From a virus, in IMG/VR virus record IMGVR_UViG_3300032322_001418, positions 1 through 63,541 of that record: DNA of 63,541 nt. One strand, 5' to 3'. A program made the translations under genes and the position numbers. The notes below the pieces were generated by a model. That model did not search any database. It was not told where the DNA came from and worked only from the letters and a program-made list of their open reading frames with translations. The first letter of the stretch is position 1, and each line of letters opens with the position of its first letter. Below are positions 50,601 to 60,118 of this stretch, piece by piece.

Positions 50601-53600
50601 TCGTTTGTCCGTGATGGCAATGGCCACGAGGCTATCAGCGGTGCTGATGCCAAGCGAATCATCGAGGCGATCGCAGAAAAGCACGGCATCGAAACGCCGT
50701 CGTCTGTAGCTACTGCTTTGTCTCGCTCTCAGGTTCCGTTGCTTGAGGCTGGAATTCGCGTGCTTGGCAGGGAGATTGACCTGTCTGCAGGAACGGTGCG
50801 CTCCATCATTGATGGTGACGCCAAGACGGTCGCCCTAGACACGATGAACAAGATCCTTGCTGGGTTCCGCGTTGCGGTCAGCAAGTCCAGCCCCGGAATG
50901 TACAACGCCGACAGTGAGCAGGCAGCACTGCCCGCTGCATGGGCGTCCAAGATCACGCTGGTAAAGCCGTCGCTGCCAAAGCAGAAGGCTATTCGAGAAA
51001 CCCCGAGGTTTGCCGCAGGCTCTCAGCAGCCGTTTGATTTCGACTTCAAGCCGCGCTACACGACAAGGGCCAAAAGGGCGTCGAGGAAGCACATGCGCCG
51101 GGCTGAGGCGGCCATGGCTGCTGTGTTTGGTCAGTACAAGAACCTTCCGACAGTCACCTTGGTAAACACGGTCGATGATCTGCCAAGCGGCGTGCTTGCA
51201 GACTTGCGCGCCATGGGCGGCAATCCCTATGGCGTGCGCGGCATGTTCGATGAAAAGAATCCTGCCAATGGCGTGTTCATCGTTGTCGCCAACAATCTCA
51301 ACGTCTTGTCTCGTGATCTGAAAAAGCCGGTGTCGTCAATCAAGCCGTCCGAGCTTGAGGGGGCGATCATCGAGACCGCGTTCCATGAAATCGTTGGTCA
51401 CTATGGCCTTCGTGGCTTGGTAGGCAGTCAGGAGAATCTTGATCGTCTTGCTGAGCTGATCGTCAAGTCGTTCCCGCGCGAGGCCACTGCTACTGCGTTG
51501 CGCATCGGTGCAAACATGGCCTTGCCACGCCATCGAGCGCTCGTTGGCGAGGAGACGTTCGCATATCTTGCCGGCGAGATTTTGGCCAAGCGAATCACGC
51601 TTGATCCGAAAGAGCGCACCTTGTTCAGGCGAGCCATCAACTGGGTCAAGACGCTGCTGCGCAAGCTCAAGTTTGATCGGTTCCTGAAGATGACCGATCG
51701 GGACATGATGGCGCTGATTGCCGAGGCGCAGATCTTCGTCAAGTCTGGGAACAAGTGGAAGTTCCAGACCATGAACGGAGAGACGTTGACGCCTTACATG
51801 CGCAACATGGAGATGTTCAAGAACGGAATGCTGAAGGCTGTCCAAGAGGGGACCAAGCCGCTCAACAAGAATGAGCGCGCGGCGCTGGCTGCCAAGGATC
51901 CGGCCATGGCCGGCGTTAAGGAAATGCCGCTGTTCCCAGAGACTGGCACCGTTTCCGCGTACATCGCCGCAGTCGAGTATGCGATGGCAAAACTCGGCTA
52001 TGTCAGCAAGACCGAGCTGACCGCATCTGGAATCATGGAAATGCTGCGTCCGCCGCTGCTGCGGAAGCTGGCATTTGATGTCCATCCTGAGACTCTAGAT
52101 GAAAATGGTCGCGGCCTTACCGATCAGCAATTCGCTGCGCATTTTGGCGTGCCGCTTGAAGATCTTGACGAGTTCTTGCTGTCAAATTCCTTGACAGAGG
52201 AGCAGGTTGCAAAGGCACAAGAGCTTGTCGAGCGGTTCGACCTAGATCGTGACATCTACTCGTCAGAAAGACTTGCGGCCAACAATGGTCTGAATGCCCA
52301 GCAGCTGCGCAGCTATGTCGATGGCGGCATCGATGAGCAAATCAAGCTGTTGCCTCCGCGCGTACGCCCAAAGGTTGAGGAGCTGCTTAATATCCGCTCG
52401 CAAGCGATGAGCAGCAGGGATGATCAGTACATCAATGCAACTCTTGAAATCGATAAACTTTTCAGGGCACCAGCTGACCCGAAGACGACGGTCATCAACA
52501 AAAAGATGATCTTGAAGTGGCTCACTGATGCCTTTGCGCACGTCGAAATTTTCCCGTGGTCTATCGCTGATGTAGACCCAACGGATGCTCAGGCTGTAAA
52601 GCTGGCCTACACAAGGATCACCGGGCAGCGCCCGTTGCTACCCGGCTATGCGCACGACCAGCTCAACGACAATGCGCCTTGGACTGCTGGCGATGCGCAG
52701 TCATTCCTGATGGGGCTTGATGAGGAATTGCGCGAGAGGGTCATCGCCGAGATGGCTGCCATCAAGGCAAAGGGATATGACTACGGATTTGATCCTCAGC
52801 TGAACCGCTGGTTTGATTGGGTGCAGCCAAACAAGCAGCACGAGCATAGCCGCTACACCCCTGCCGGGCTGTCCACCGAGGAATACATGACTGTCGCCTT
52901 GTACGACAAGTCAGCGATGAAAGTCCGCTCTGAAAGCATCAGGCATGGCCACTATTCTGGGTCTGCTTGGCCGCGCGGGAATGTAGGTGTGCTGTTCCAC
53001 ATCAGGCAGAGCGTGGTCAATGATGCGTCCAAGAATCCGCCTACCGCTCCAAACAGCAAGTATCAGGGTAAGGCGTGGTATCTGGTTGAGCTGCAAACCG
53101 ACTGGTTTGACAAGCATCGGTCGCTGAATAGCGAGGCTGCCCGCGTTGCTTTGACGGCTCGCACCAGAGAAAAAGGCGACGCCCTGTTCACGTCAATTGG
53201 TGCGTTCACAGACGTTGTTAGCAGGCAGGTATTTGATGCAATGGTCGAAAAGACCAAGAGCATCATTGAATCAGTCTTGCCTGATGCTGAGCAAGACGCT
53301 GATGCGTGGCTCAGCGCTGCGACTGAATCTGTAAAGCAGAACGAAAGCAAGCGTATTGGAGTGCAACCTGAAAACCTCAGGCAGGTGCTGATCGAGCGCA
53401 GGCTAAAGTCTAGGACCAGCGAGCGGCTTTCGATGCTCGCCGGCGAAATTGTCAATTTCATGGGCGATAGAAACACTCTGTTGCACAAGGCAACTTCGTC
53501 TCGCCGCCTGCGCATCACTGCGGACGCCAGAGAAATTGCCCGCGCCAACAACATGGCGGTCAAGGAATTTTTGTGGGGGATGAGCCGCAGGATCGTTACC

Positions 53601-56600
53601 ATCAGGGAGGCCGCGTCGAATGCCAATTGGTATACGTCATGGAATGGCACGGAGCCGGTCTTCAGCGACGAATTTAAGGACATCCTTACGTTTGGCGAGG
53701 TGACAAGGGCGTCTCTATACGACTCTCGCAGCAGCTATTCGAGTCTCAGCGTGCATCAGCATATCGCCAATGCGATTGGAACTAGCCAGCTATCTAGGCT
53801 TGGCTATGCCAAGAAGGAGCTTAGGCGGGAGCTTGAGCTGCTGTATGACAAGCTTGGCATTGATCTGAGCAAGCTCGATCACGCCATGTCTAGCCTGTCA
53901 GAGGCAAAGGTGTATCGCTGGTCAGTGCCACTTGACACGATCCCGGTCATTCTAGACGGCGAAAAGGCGATGCACGCTGGCGCTGATTCGTTCATCAGGT
54001 CAGCCATTGATTACGTACACAAGGTTGACCATCGCTATTCGTCAGAAAACTTCAGGGTGCAAAGCGACGTTGGCAACGCCGACTCAGACGTATCGATCAG
54101 CTATACGGGATTGGTCGCTGAAAGCCTAGATGAAGCCAAGGAAGTGCTGCTAAAGGCCATTGATCACTACGTGTCAAATGAGCTGCCCCAGCTTTTTGAC
54201 GCGTGGGCAGATGAAGTGGTCGTCAATACAACGAGGCAGCGTGAGCGCAATAGGCTCTCAAGCTCAGACGATCAGGAGCTGGCAAAGAAAACCATTCAAT
54301 GGCTTGGCCTTGAGGAAAAAGATACCGACGAATTCAGCAACGTAACCGAATACTCGCTTGGCCACTATGGAATTGTGACCAAGGAAGACTACGTATCAGA
54401 AAGACTCCCGGACGAGATCGACTTCTACCGCGAAAATGGGGAGAACTACATCGACTGGAGCGCAGAAGAATTCGACGATCATCCGCTTGACACCGATCAT
54501 CCGGAGTATCGGAGCCGTGTCGTTGTTGATGCAGATGAAAATGAAGATGCGACCCTAGCAGATGCGTGGCTTGAAGAACGCAGACGCGAGCGGGTCGAGG
54601 AGATGCTTGAGGGAGGCGGCTATCTGTATCAGATGGCAGAGGAAGCTGCTGCGTCAAATTATGAAGATCAGGTCATCTACCATGCGATCCTTCCATCTGG
54701 AATCGTCAACAGGGATCTTGATCCGATCCCGCAGGTAGAGATTGTTCAGGTCAAGAGTCACAGCGGTGACTGGAGCGTCTGGGTTGACGGAGAGTATGTT
54801 GCCGAGGGTTTGTCTCGCGAGCGAGATGCTGACATAAAATTGATGCAGGGTGTGATTGCCTATCTTGAGGACAATCGTGTAATTGCGTGGAAGCCTGAAT
54901 TCCCGTGGAGCCAGCAGGCCCCTGCGCAGCCAGATCCTGTTGATCGCCCTGAAAAGCCTGACTTTACGTCTTACGCAAAGGCCATCGCAGGGGAAATCGA
55001 AAAGAGCGGCGAGGCAACAGTCGTTGACGCTGGCGTCCTATACGAGCAGGTAATCGATGCCGCGAAAATCACCTCGTCCCCGGTGGTGCCAAAGTCTCAC
55101 CTAGCCAAAGACGAGGTGTGGCGGCTTATTGCCCTGCGCTACATCATTGCTGACGCTGTCAGGCGCGGCATTCCGAAAGTCATGTGGCATGGCGGCGAAG
55201 GAACCAGCAAGCGCGGCGGCGGCCTGAGCTTCACGACCGTTGAAAGAATCGTATGGCGCAAGGCGTCAATGGAAGTCAACGGCAAGACCAAGGACGTGGT
55301 TGTCATCGAGACACCGCGATACTCTGGCAATTCAATCATTCTTGAGTTGTCCGCAGACAGGATTGCCCCTGTCCTTGGCCAAGACGTTTATGAACTGATG
55401 ATGCGCCAGATTGCTGGCAAGGCCCCGCTGCGCGCTGGCGAGGCAGATATCAGCGGAACGCCGCAGCTTGATGATCTTGTTATTGGCCGGGCTGGAGAGT
55501 CTTGGGTTTTGCATCGTGTTGGTGATCCATCGATTCTCAGCATTGCCACCACCAGAGAGGAGATTGAGGGCATCCGCAGCCAAATGTTTGCAGATGCTCA
55601 GCGCAATGGCTCGTGGACTGCAGTCTTATCGCAGTCCCCGGTGCAGCGGTCGATCAGCAGTGGTTACGGTGAAAGCCACGAGGAGACCGCTAGGCTAATT
55701 GCGGATTTTGAGGCAAAAGTCCCAAATCTTGGCGTGTCTGAGGCAGACATCTCGATGTCTGGCGAGATCACTGGGGACATGCTTGGTGGTGGTTACATCT
55801 ACCTAGCAACTCACGAAACAGACTCGTTCATGCATACGCCAGCCGGAGCCGATAGCTATGGCGCTCGGCTGATGGGCGCACGAATCAACTATGACGGCAT
55901 GCTCAACAGGATCTGGTCAAAGGAACTGAAGAAGTACGGTGTGCAAATCACATCCGGAGCTGCTGTCGTTCCAAGCTCAATGACCGCTGACGAAGTTAGG
56001 GCTGAAGGCTTGCGAGTCACCAGCAGCTACAGCGATGCATTTGTGCAGCAGTATGGAACGCCAGTGATTGTCAAGATCAGCGGCGAGACATCCGGCTTCG
56101 CTGTTGTCAGTAATGCTGGCCCGATACTCAATAGGGTGTATTGGACCAAGGATGAGGCTGAGCGTGCGCTGAATGAATTCGTGCGCACCAAAAATGCAGA
56201 GTTGCTGTCAACCAAACTGTACGAGTTCACGATCAATGACGCTTTGAGGGAGGCGTTTTCTGGCCCTGTCGTGCCATTCAATTACGATCCGTACAAGGAT
56301 CCTGTACTGAAGGCTGCGGCAGAGCGCATTGGCAGCCGTAAGCCAAGCCTCAGGTCGCGCATCGATGCGTGGCGCAGGACGTGGAAGGACTCGTTCCTGC
56401 AGGGCACGTTCGATCGTTTCCATGGCATCAAGTCGGCAATGACGGACGCAGACCTGCTGAAGGTCGAGGCCGCCCAGAATCCGTACATCCAAGCACGGCT
56501 GTCCACCTCGCTTGATTCCGTGATGACTGCGGTCATGGACTATGGCCACCCGATCTGGAAGGACGGCATCGTCCAGACGGAGGGTCGTGGGCTTGCTGAA

Positions 56601-59090
56601 GTCCTCAGGCCAGTGTCTGGCCAGATCGAGTTGTGGGCCATGTACATGGCTGGCGTGCGCGCCAAGCGGCTGTTGTCAGAGGGTCGCGAGAACCTGTTCA
56701 AGCCTGAAGAAATTGATGCGATGGTCAAGCTTGGCGACGTGTACCCGATGTTCAAGGAAGTCGCCAAGGACTACGCAGCGTTTCACAAGCGTGTGCTGGA
56801 CTTTGCGCAGGAAGCCGGGGTCATCAATCCCGAGACCCGGCCAATGTGGGAGAACGCGGATTACGTCCCGTTCTACCGTGTCGAGGACGACCGTCTGGTC
56901 GGGCCGCTTGGCCCGGGTCGTGGCATCGCCAACGTCAGATCTCCGATCAAGCAGCTGAAGGGCGGCACCGAGAACGTCCAAGACATCATGCACAACATCA
57001 TGGTCAACCTCACCAATCTGGTAGACGGTGCCATGAAGAACCATGCTGCGTTGCTGGCGGTGGATTCACTGCGCCAGAGCGGCATCATTGCGCGTGAGCC
57101 GTTGGCGTTCTCGGCAGAGCTGATCCCGCTGGAGCAGGTCAAGAAACTGCTGATCGACAAGGGGATCAATCCGGCGACCATCCCGCCTGATGCCCTGAGC
57201 GGGTTCCAGAAGATGTTTGCCCTGCAGGCCCCGAAGGGCGACGGCATCATCAGCGTGCTGCGCAATGGCAAAAAGGAGTTCTACTACACTGACGACCCGA
57301 TCCTGTTCAGGGCGCTGTCGTCCATCAACCAGAAGTCGTGGGGCGCATGGATGAGCCTGCTGCGCGGGCCGAAGCGCCTGCTTACTTCATGGGTTACGCT
57401 GGACCCGGGCTTCATGATCGCCAACTTCATGCGCGACGCCTTGTCGGCATTCGTCATCAGCCGCGACAAGTTCATCCCGATGGCGGCCGGGCTCAAGGGT
57501 TTCGCCAAGGCGCTGGTCAAGGACGAGGACATGCGGACGCTGCTGTCGTCAGGCGCGTCATTCGAGTCAGGCTTCATCAGCCAAGGCGACCCGGAGACGA
57601 CCAAGCGGATGCTGAAGGCAAAGATGAAGGACAAGTCCTTTGCCAGAACCGTGCTTGACTCGCCGGTGAAGCTGTATGAGGCATGGAAGGCCATTGGGTC
57701 TGCGGCCGAGAATGCCAACCGTCTGGCCGTCTATCAGGCTGCCCTGCGTGCCGGCAAGTCCAAGGCGCAGGCTGCTTACGAGGCCAAGGATCTGATGGAC
57801 TTCTCCATGTCAGGCGACTGGCCAATGATCCAGTTCCTGATCCAGACGGTGCCGTTCATGAACGCCCGCCTGCAGGGTCTGTACAGGCTTGGTCGCGGCG
57901 CAGCAGAGCACCCGGTGGCCTTCACCATGAAGGGTGCGCTGGTCGGCATGGCTGGGCTGGCCTTGTGGTTCGCCTTCAAGGATGACGAGCGCTACAAGGA
58001 TCTGGAGGACTGGGACAAGGACACGTACTTCCACTTCTGGATTGACGACCAGCACTACCGGCTGCCGAAGCCGTTCGAGATCGGCGCGATCTTCAACACC
58101 ATTCCGGAGCGCATCTTCGAGTACATGTACTCGAACGAGACCGATGCCGGCAAGCTGCTGCTGAAGCGGTTCGGGTTCATGCTGACGGAGACGTTCTCCA
58201 TGAACCCGATCCCGCAGGCAGTGATGCCGATGGTGGAGAGCTGGTTCAACAAGAGTTTCTTCACCGGCAACCAGATCGTGTCGCCATTCGAGGAGCAGCG
58301 TCTGCCGCCAGAGCAGTACCGCTACTACACCGCGCCGACGTTCATCGAGCTTGGCAGGGCTCTGCCTGCGCCGCTCGACCTCGCCAGCGACAAGATCCGC
58401 AGCCCATTGCAGCTGCAGAACCTGTACTACGGCTACACCGGGACGCTTGGTCGGTATTTCGTGATGGGCTCTGACGCCCTGCTCAGGCACTACGCAGAGA
58501 TGCCCATGCCGCCTGAGAAGACGATCGCTGAGTACCCGGTGATCGGCAGGTTCGCTCGCGGCGACGATCCGCGACGCACCCGCTACGAGGAGGAGTTCTA
58601 CAACATGCTGCGCAAGACGCTGCAGGTTCAGAACTCGGTCAGGTTCCTCGATAAGGTCGGCGAGGATGAGCGCATCGACTACATCGAGGGCAAGTACGAC
58701 CCGTACATCGTCGTGGCCAAGGAGCTGGAGAACGCCCGCCAGCAGGTCCAGAAGCTGGATCAGCAGATGCGCGAGATCTATCTGGACCCGGCCATGACCC
58801 CGCAGGAAAAGCGGCGGGAGGTGGATCAGCTGCAGACCGAGAAGAACGCCATCTTCAAGGAAGCCTACCTGCTGCGTCCGGGTGGCCCGGAAAACAGGCA
58901 GCGTCCGGCCACGCAGGAGGAGGTCAAGTTCCTGATCGAGCGGTTCAACTTCAGCCAGCCTGAATCCAACAAGCTGCGCGAGGTTGCCCCGATCACGGCT
59001 GACCTGCTGCAGGAGATCAAGATCCTAGAGCCCAAGTCTTTGGCATCGATCGCCAAGCTCGCGCCAATCGAGGAGAGCCCGAATGAGTAG
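47646..59090 (+). CDS. Giant polyvalent ejected protein (3,814 residues)
   Basis: ATG with GAGGGAG 6 bases upstream; one open frame of 11.4 kb. Regions: about 1-150 acidic/Pro linker; 280-520 Gly/Ala-rich amphipathic segments with AAQEGTQEFTEN, typical of DNA-ejection proteins; 620-760 coiled coil and HTH-like block; 765-890 GGDEF-like domain (TNLLNRRAF, AEIDADSVAWVNDNWGHEYGD, SGDEF at 836-840); about 1150-1330 with FHEIVGHYGLRG (H1247, E1248, H1252), the HExxGH pattern seen in peptidase-like parts of phage polyvalent proteins; 1400-2900 varied, including VMWHGGEG near 2512; 3050-3760 an LPD38-like C-terminus (TSWVTLDPGFMIANFMRD near 3248, one transmembrane helix near 3430). It is injected with DNA and may act in the host. 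The GGDEF motif is degenerate, so cyclic-di-GMP synthesis is doubtful. Confidence 0.85.
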   Translation: MATDPKALEQELDLAYQKFSKAHEAGDRENAKRFRDYALELEKAIEESRRQPAAPQESGIEVDEAAPKAAPKPYTPPKAEAQQPADTGIDWGEDIPPPARRDGTPILIPPGSTKPTQKTEIEGGDLWTAIKYSATSRVSNYLSARENIRRRRNLTTSLVARELPEEWRTEIESSADKPIKSMTFMELDIRARRRYGDKYDEVLGRLKENPSVASMIDEAKTDSGVNLYESIIRPAFSPSDEFSVADVWKEKLDSTVKQYSESAQQGREKPFLNPEATIEPGTWFEGTKMPWEDLDAFVLSAAENSVQIGEGIAAAAVGGKAAGPIVSRLVGRTATPQALRAATDKVAGRLGMAAGATSEAYSVKDQVEAETFQRLQSLPDEKWQTDEEYHRLRDGGLTDEEARFVRSQELSATAGNVAGVVSGLALGAPMGYLYGKLAGRQSAALGSREMVSALSRSTLGAAKGFAGEAAQEGTQEFTENTIGNVAVRMVDQEQQIFAGGLNAFLGGAAMGGAYGLAGGALSAATGVPGIDKETQKILDASRAWESAAKARWKLQAEIGDPNWGTDMLPGERLRKMVDLENLQMEEAEAFNGVEPLLRKQMTANNAGEAEFAALDRMAASAKATIDRVKQSRESREESQRAAEEQRKVDAEREQIRVKIELDQMKLADVERMADNIHKVRSMQALEQADYEELQREGYGRWNVKGDKFIITPKGVRAAGELERQAELLNQRLQSGYTGPERRANLQLRERIKAMSPEQLEAAVYLTDKTNLLNRRAFDEAEKDNPSPAYAEIDADSVAWVNDNWGHEYGDKLLSAIADAVREETKDLDGVAAYHKSGDEFAITGTSEEQLEEIMQRVKTRLQGSPIVNGKESVLPTVTWGTGPTSVDADKTMLERKKERTAAGKRADRKARPATWQSSSLLLMTGGEDVDAEPAGEHGKAQLSMLDVGYGYGFSGGEGMRFGPARADALAIPAEFAELVGDPSNLSFVRDGNGHEAISGADAKRIIEAIAEKHGIETPSSVATALSRSQVPLLEAGIRVLGREIDLSAGTVRSIIDGDAKTVALDTMNKILAGFRVAVSKSSPGMYNADSEQAALPAAWASKITLVKPSLPKQKAIRETPRFAAGSQQPFDFDFKPRYTTRAKRASRKHMRRAEAAMAAVFGQYKNLPTVTLVNTVDDLPSGVLADLRAMGGNPYGVRGMFDEKNPANGVFIVVANNLNVLSRDLKKPVSSIKPSELEGAIIETAFHEIVGHYGLRGLVGSQENLDRLAELIVKSFPREATATALRIGANMALPRHRALVGEETFAYLAGEILAKRITLDPKERTLFRRAINWVKTLLRKLKFDRFLKMTDRDMMALIAEAQIFVKSGNKWKFQTMNGETLTPYMRNMEMFKNGMLKAVQEGTKPLNKNERAALAAKDPAMAGVKEMPLFPETGTVSAYIAAVEYAMAKLGYVSKTELTASGIMEMLRPPLLRKLAFDVHPETLDENGRGLTDQQFAAHFGVPLEDLDEFLLSNSLTEEQVAKAQELVERFDLDRDIYSSERLAANNGLNAQQLRSYVDGGIDEQIKLLPPRVRPKVEELLNIRSQAMSSRDDQYINATLEIDKLFRAPADPKTTVINKKMILKWLTDAFAHVEIFPWSIADVDPTDAQAVKLAYTRITGQRPLLPGYAHDQLNDNAPWTAGDAQSFLMGLDEELRERVIAEMAAIKAKGYDYGFDPQLNRWFDWVQPNKQHEHSRYTPAGLSTEEYMTVALYDKSAMKVRSESIRHGHYSGSAWPRGNVGVLFHIRQSVVNDASKNPPTAPNSKYQGKAWYLVELQTDWFDKHRSLNSEAARVALTARTREKGDALFTSIGAFTDVVSRQVFDAMVEKTKSIIESVLPDAEQDADAWLSAATESVKQNESKRIGVQPENLRQVLIERRLKSRTSERLSMLAGEIVNFMGDRNTLLHKATSSRRLRITADAREIARANNMAVKEFLWGMSRRIVTIREAASNANWYTSWNGTEPVFSDEFKDILTFGEVTRASLYDSRSSYSSLSVHQHIANAIGTSQLSRLGYAKKELRRELELLYDKLGIDLSKLDHAMSSLSEAKVYRWSVPLDTIPVILDGEKAMHAGADSFIRSAIDYVHKVDHRYSSENFRVQSDVGNADSDVSISYTGLVAESLDEAKEVLLKAIDHYVSNELPQLFDAWADEVVVNTTRQRERNRLSSSDDQELAKKTIQWLGLEEKDTDEFSNVTEYSLGHYGIVTKEDYVSERLPDEIDFYRENGENYIDWSAEEFDDHPLDTDHPEYRSRVVVDADENEDATLADAWLEERRRERVEEMLEGGGYLYQMAEEAAASNYEDQVIYHAILPSGIVNRDLDPIPQVEIVQVKSHSGDWSVWVDGEYVAEGLSRERDADIKLMQGVIAYLEDNRVIAWKPEFPWSQQAPAQPDPVDRPEKPDFTSYAKAIAGEIEKSGEATVVDAGVLYEQVIDAAKITSSPVVPKSHLAKDEVWRLIALRYIIADAVRRGIPKVMWHGGEGTSKRGGGLSFTTVERIVWRKASMEVNGKTKDVVVIETPRYSGNSIILELSADRIAPVLGQDVYELMMRQIAGKAPLRAGEADISGTPQLDDLVIGRAGESWVLHRVGDPSILSIATTREEIEGIRSQMFADAQRNGSWTAVLSQSPVQRSISSGYGESHEETARLIADFEAKVPNLGVSEADISMSGEITGDMLGGGYIYLATHETDSFMHTPAGADSYGARLMGARINYDGMLNRIWSKELKKYGVQITSGAAVVPSSMTADEVRAEGLRVTSSYSDAFVQQYGTPVIVKISGETSGFAVVSNAGPILNRVYWTKDEAERALNEFVRTKNAELLSTKLYEFTINDALREAFSGPVVPFNYDPYKDPVLKAAAERIGSRKPSLRSRIDAWRRTWKDSFLQGTFDRFHGIKSAMTDADLLKVEAAQNPYIQARLSTSLDSVMTAVMDYGHPIWKDGIVQTEGRGLAEVLRPVSGQIELWAMYMAGVRAKRLLSEGRENLFKPEEIDAMVKLGDVYPMFKEVAKDYAAFHKRVLDFAQEAGVINPETRPMWENADYVPFYRVEDDRLVGPLGPGRGIANVRSPIKQLKGGTENVQDIMHNIMVNLTNLVDGAMKNHAALLAVDSLRQSGIIAREPLAFSAELIPLEQVKKLLIDKGINPATIPPDALSGFQKMFALQAPKGDGIISVLRNGKKEFYYTDDPILFRALSSINQKSWGAWMSLLRGPKRLLTSWVTLDPGFMIANFMRDALSAFVISRDKFIPMAAGLKGFAKALVKDEDMRTLLSSGASFESGFISQGDPETTKRMLKAKMKDKSFARTVLDSPVKLYEAWKAIGSAAENANRLAVYQAALRAGKSKAQAAYEAKDLMDFSMSGDWPMIQFLIQTVPFMNARLQGLYRLGRGAAEHPVAFTMKGALVGMAGLALWFAFKDDERYKDLEDWDKDTYFHFWIDDQHYRLPKPFEIGAIFNTIPERIFEYMYSNETDAGKLLLKRFGFMLTETFSMNPIPQAVMPMVESWFNKSFFTGNQIVSPFEEQRLPPEQYRYYTAPTFIELGRALPAPLDLASDKIRSPLQLQNLYYGYTGTLGRYFVMGSDALLRHYAEMPMPPEKTIAEYPVIGRFARGDDPRRTRYEEEFYNMLRKTLQVQNSVRFLDKVGEDERIDYIEGKYDPYIVVAKELENARQQVQKLDQQMREIYLDPAMTPQEKRREVDQLQTEKNAIFKEAYLLRPGGPENRQRPATQEEVKFLIERFNFSQPESNKLREVAPITADLLQEIKILEPKSLASIAKLAPIEESPNE

Positions 59091-59517
59091 CCCGTTCAAG
59101 TTTGGCAAGGCGTCCAACGACAAGCTGAAGACCTGCCATCCTGATCTTGTGAGGGTGGCAGAGCTTGCCCTGTCCAGATCTCCGGTTGACTTCACCATCG
59201 TCTGGGGCTGGCGGGATGCGGCCCAGCAGAATGCCATGGTTGCCGCCGGCGCCAGCAAAACCCCGTGGCCGAAGTCCAAGCACAACGCGACGAACCAAGC
59301 CGGGGAGCCTGCGTCGAACGCCATAGACTTCGCCCCGGTGGTCGGTGGAACAATCCCGTGGAAGGACACGCACCTGTTTGCCGTCGTGGCCGGCGTGCTG
59401 ATGTCTGCTGCGGTGGAACTTGGCGTCAGGCTAAGATGGGGCGGAGATTGGAACATGAATGGCCTGACCACCGATCAGACGTTCATGGACTGGGGCCACG
59501 TAGAGAGACTTGAATGA
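59083..59517 (+). CDS. Endolysin, M15 (VanY-type) zinc peptidase
   Basis: 144 residues; ATG overlaps the giant gene's stop by 8 bases. Zinc ligands fit the M15 pattern: S65-K-H67 (KSKHNAT), D82 in AIDFAP, and H139 in DWGHVE. The helical start (FGKASNDKLKTCHPDLVRVA) is the usual substrate-recognition part. It cuts peptide bonds in the cell-wall stem (L-Ala-D-Glu or D-Ala). No signal peptide, so release needs the holins. Confidence 0.92.
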   Translation: MSSPFKFGKASNDKLKTCHPDLVRVAELALSRSPVDFTIVWGWRDAAQQNAMVAAGASKTPWPKSKHNATNQAGEPASNAIDFAPVVGGTIPWKDTHLFAVVAGVLMSAAVELGVRLRWGGDWNMNGLTTDQTFMDWGHVERLE

Positions 59518-59774
59518 TGGAGCAGGGTGATATTGCCAATCTGCAGATTCCGCTGAAGTGGCTGATCACCACGATCCTCACGCTTGGCAGCGCCATCATC
59601 ATGGGTATCGGCTGGTGGATTGTCCGCGAGCTGCGCCGCAATGACGATGAGCATGTTCAGTTCGAGCGGAACCTGCGGTCAGGCAATGACCAGCTGCATA
59701 CCAAGATCGACGCCCTCGACATGAAGATCGAGCGGCTGACGCTGCATTTGATGCCGCGTGGAAACGAGAGGTGA
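59514..59774 (+). CDS. Holin-like or lysis-associated membrane protein
   Basis: 86 residues from ATG at 59514 (ATGATGG; the second ATG at 59517 is equal). One membrane span (WLITTILTLGSAIIMGIGWW, about 16-36) followed by a charged coiled coil (ERNLRSGNDQLHTKIDALDM). This resembles phage HP1 holin or LydA-type accessory proteins. It follows the endolysin directly. Confidence 0.7.
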   Translation: MMEQGDIANLQIPLKWLITTILTLGSAIIMGIGWWIVRELRRNDDEHVQFERNLRSGNDQLHTKIDALDMKIERLTLHLMPRGNER

Positions 59775-59779
59775 CACCC

Positions 59780-60118
59780 ATGTCTGACTGGTTCAATTCG
59801 TACCCGGTGCTGGCTGTGCTCTGCGTTCTGGGGGCCATGGTCAGCATCCTCAAGCACTGGCACGCGGCCTCCCAGCGCGGGGCGAAGATCAACAGGGCCT
59901 TCATCTCCGCCTACTTCGTTGACCACTGGGTCGAAACCGCGCTGGCCATGATCGGCGCGGCAGCCATGTTCATCATTGCCGCCTCGACTGGGCAGCTCAA
60001 CGTCATGGCCGCCCTGACCGCCGGCTACACCGGCAACTCGCTGGCCGACCTGCTGTCCGGCAACCGGGGTACCCGTAACGTCCTGACGGCTGGCCCGCCG
60101 GGCAGGGATGGACCGTGA
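59780..60118 (+). CDS. Holin candidate with two membrane spans
   Basis: 112 residues from ATG at 59780 (AGAGGTGA 7 bases upstream). Spans are visible at about 8-28 (YPVLAVLCVLGAMVSIL) and 52-80 (WVETALAMIGAAAMFIIAAS). Gly/Asn tail with GNSLADLLSGN. It is placed between the endolysin-side membrane protein and the spanins; it probably makes the pore that releases endolysin. Confidence 0.72.
   Translation: MSDWFNSYPVLAVLCVLGAMVSILKHWHAASQRGAKINRAFISAYFVDHWVETALAMIGAAAMFIIAASTGQLNVMAALTAGYTGNSLADLLSGNRGTRNVLTAGPPGRDGP

Noticed and set aside
51381-51401. Classical HExxH zinc protease
   Set aside because: The spacing is HExxGH, one residue longer, so only a peptidase-like motif is claimed.
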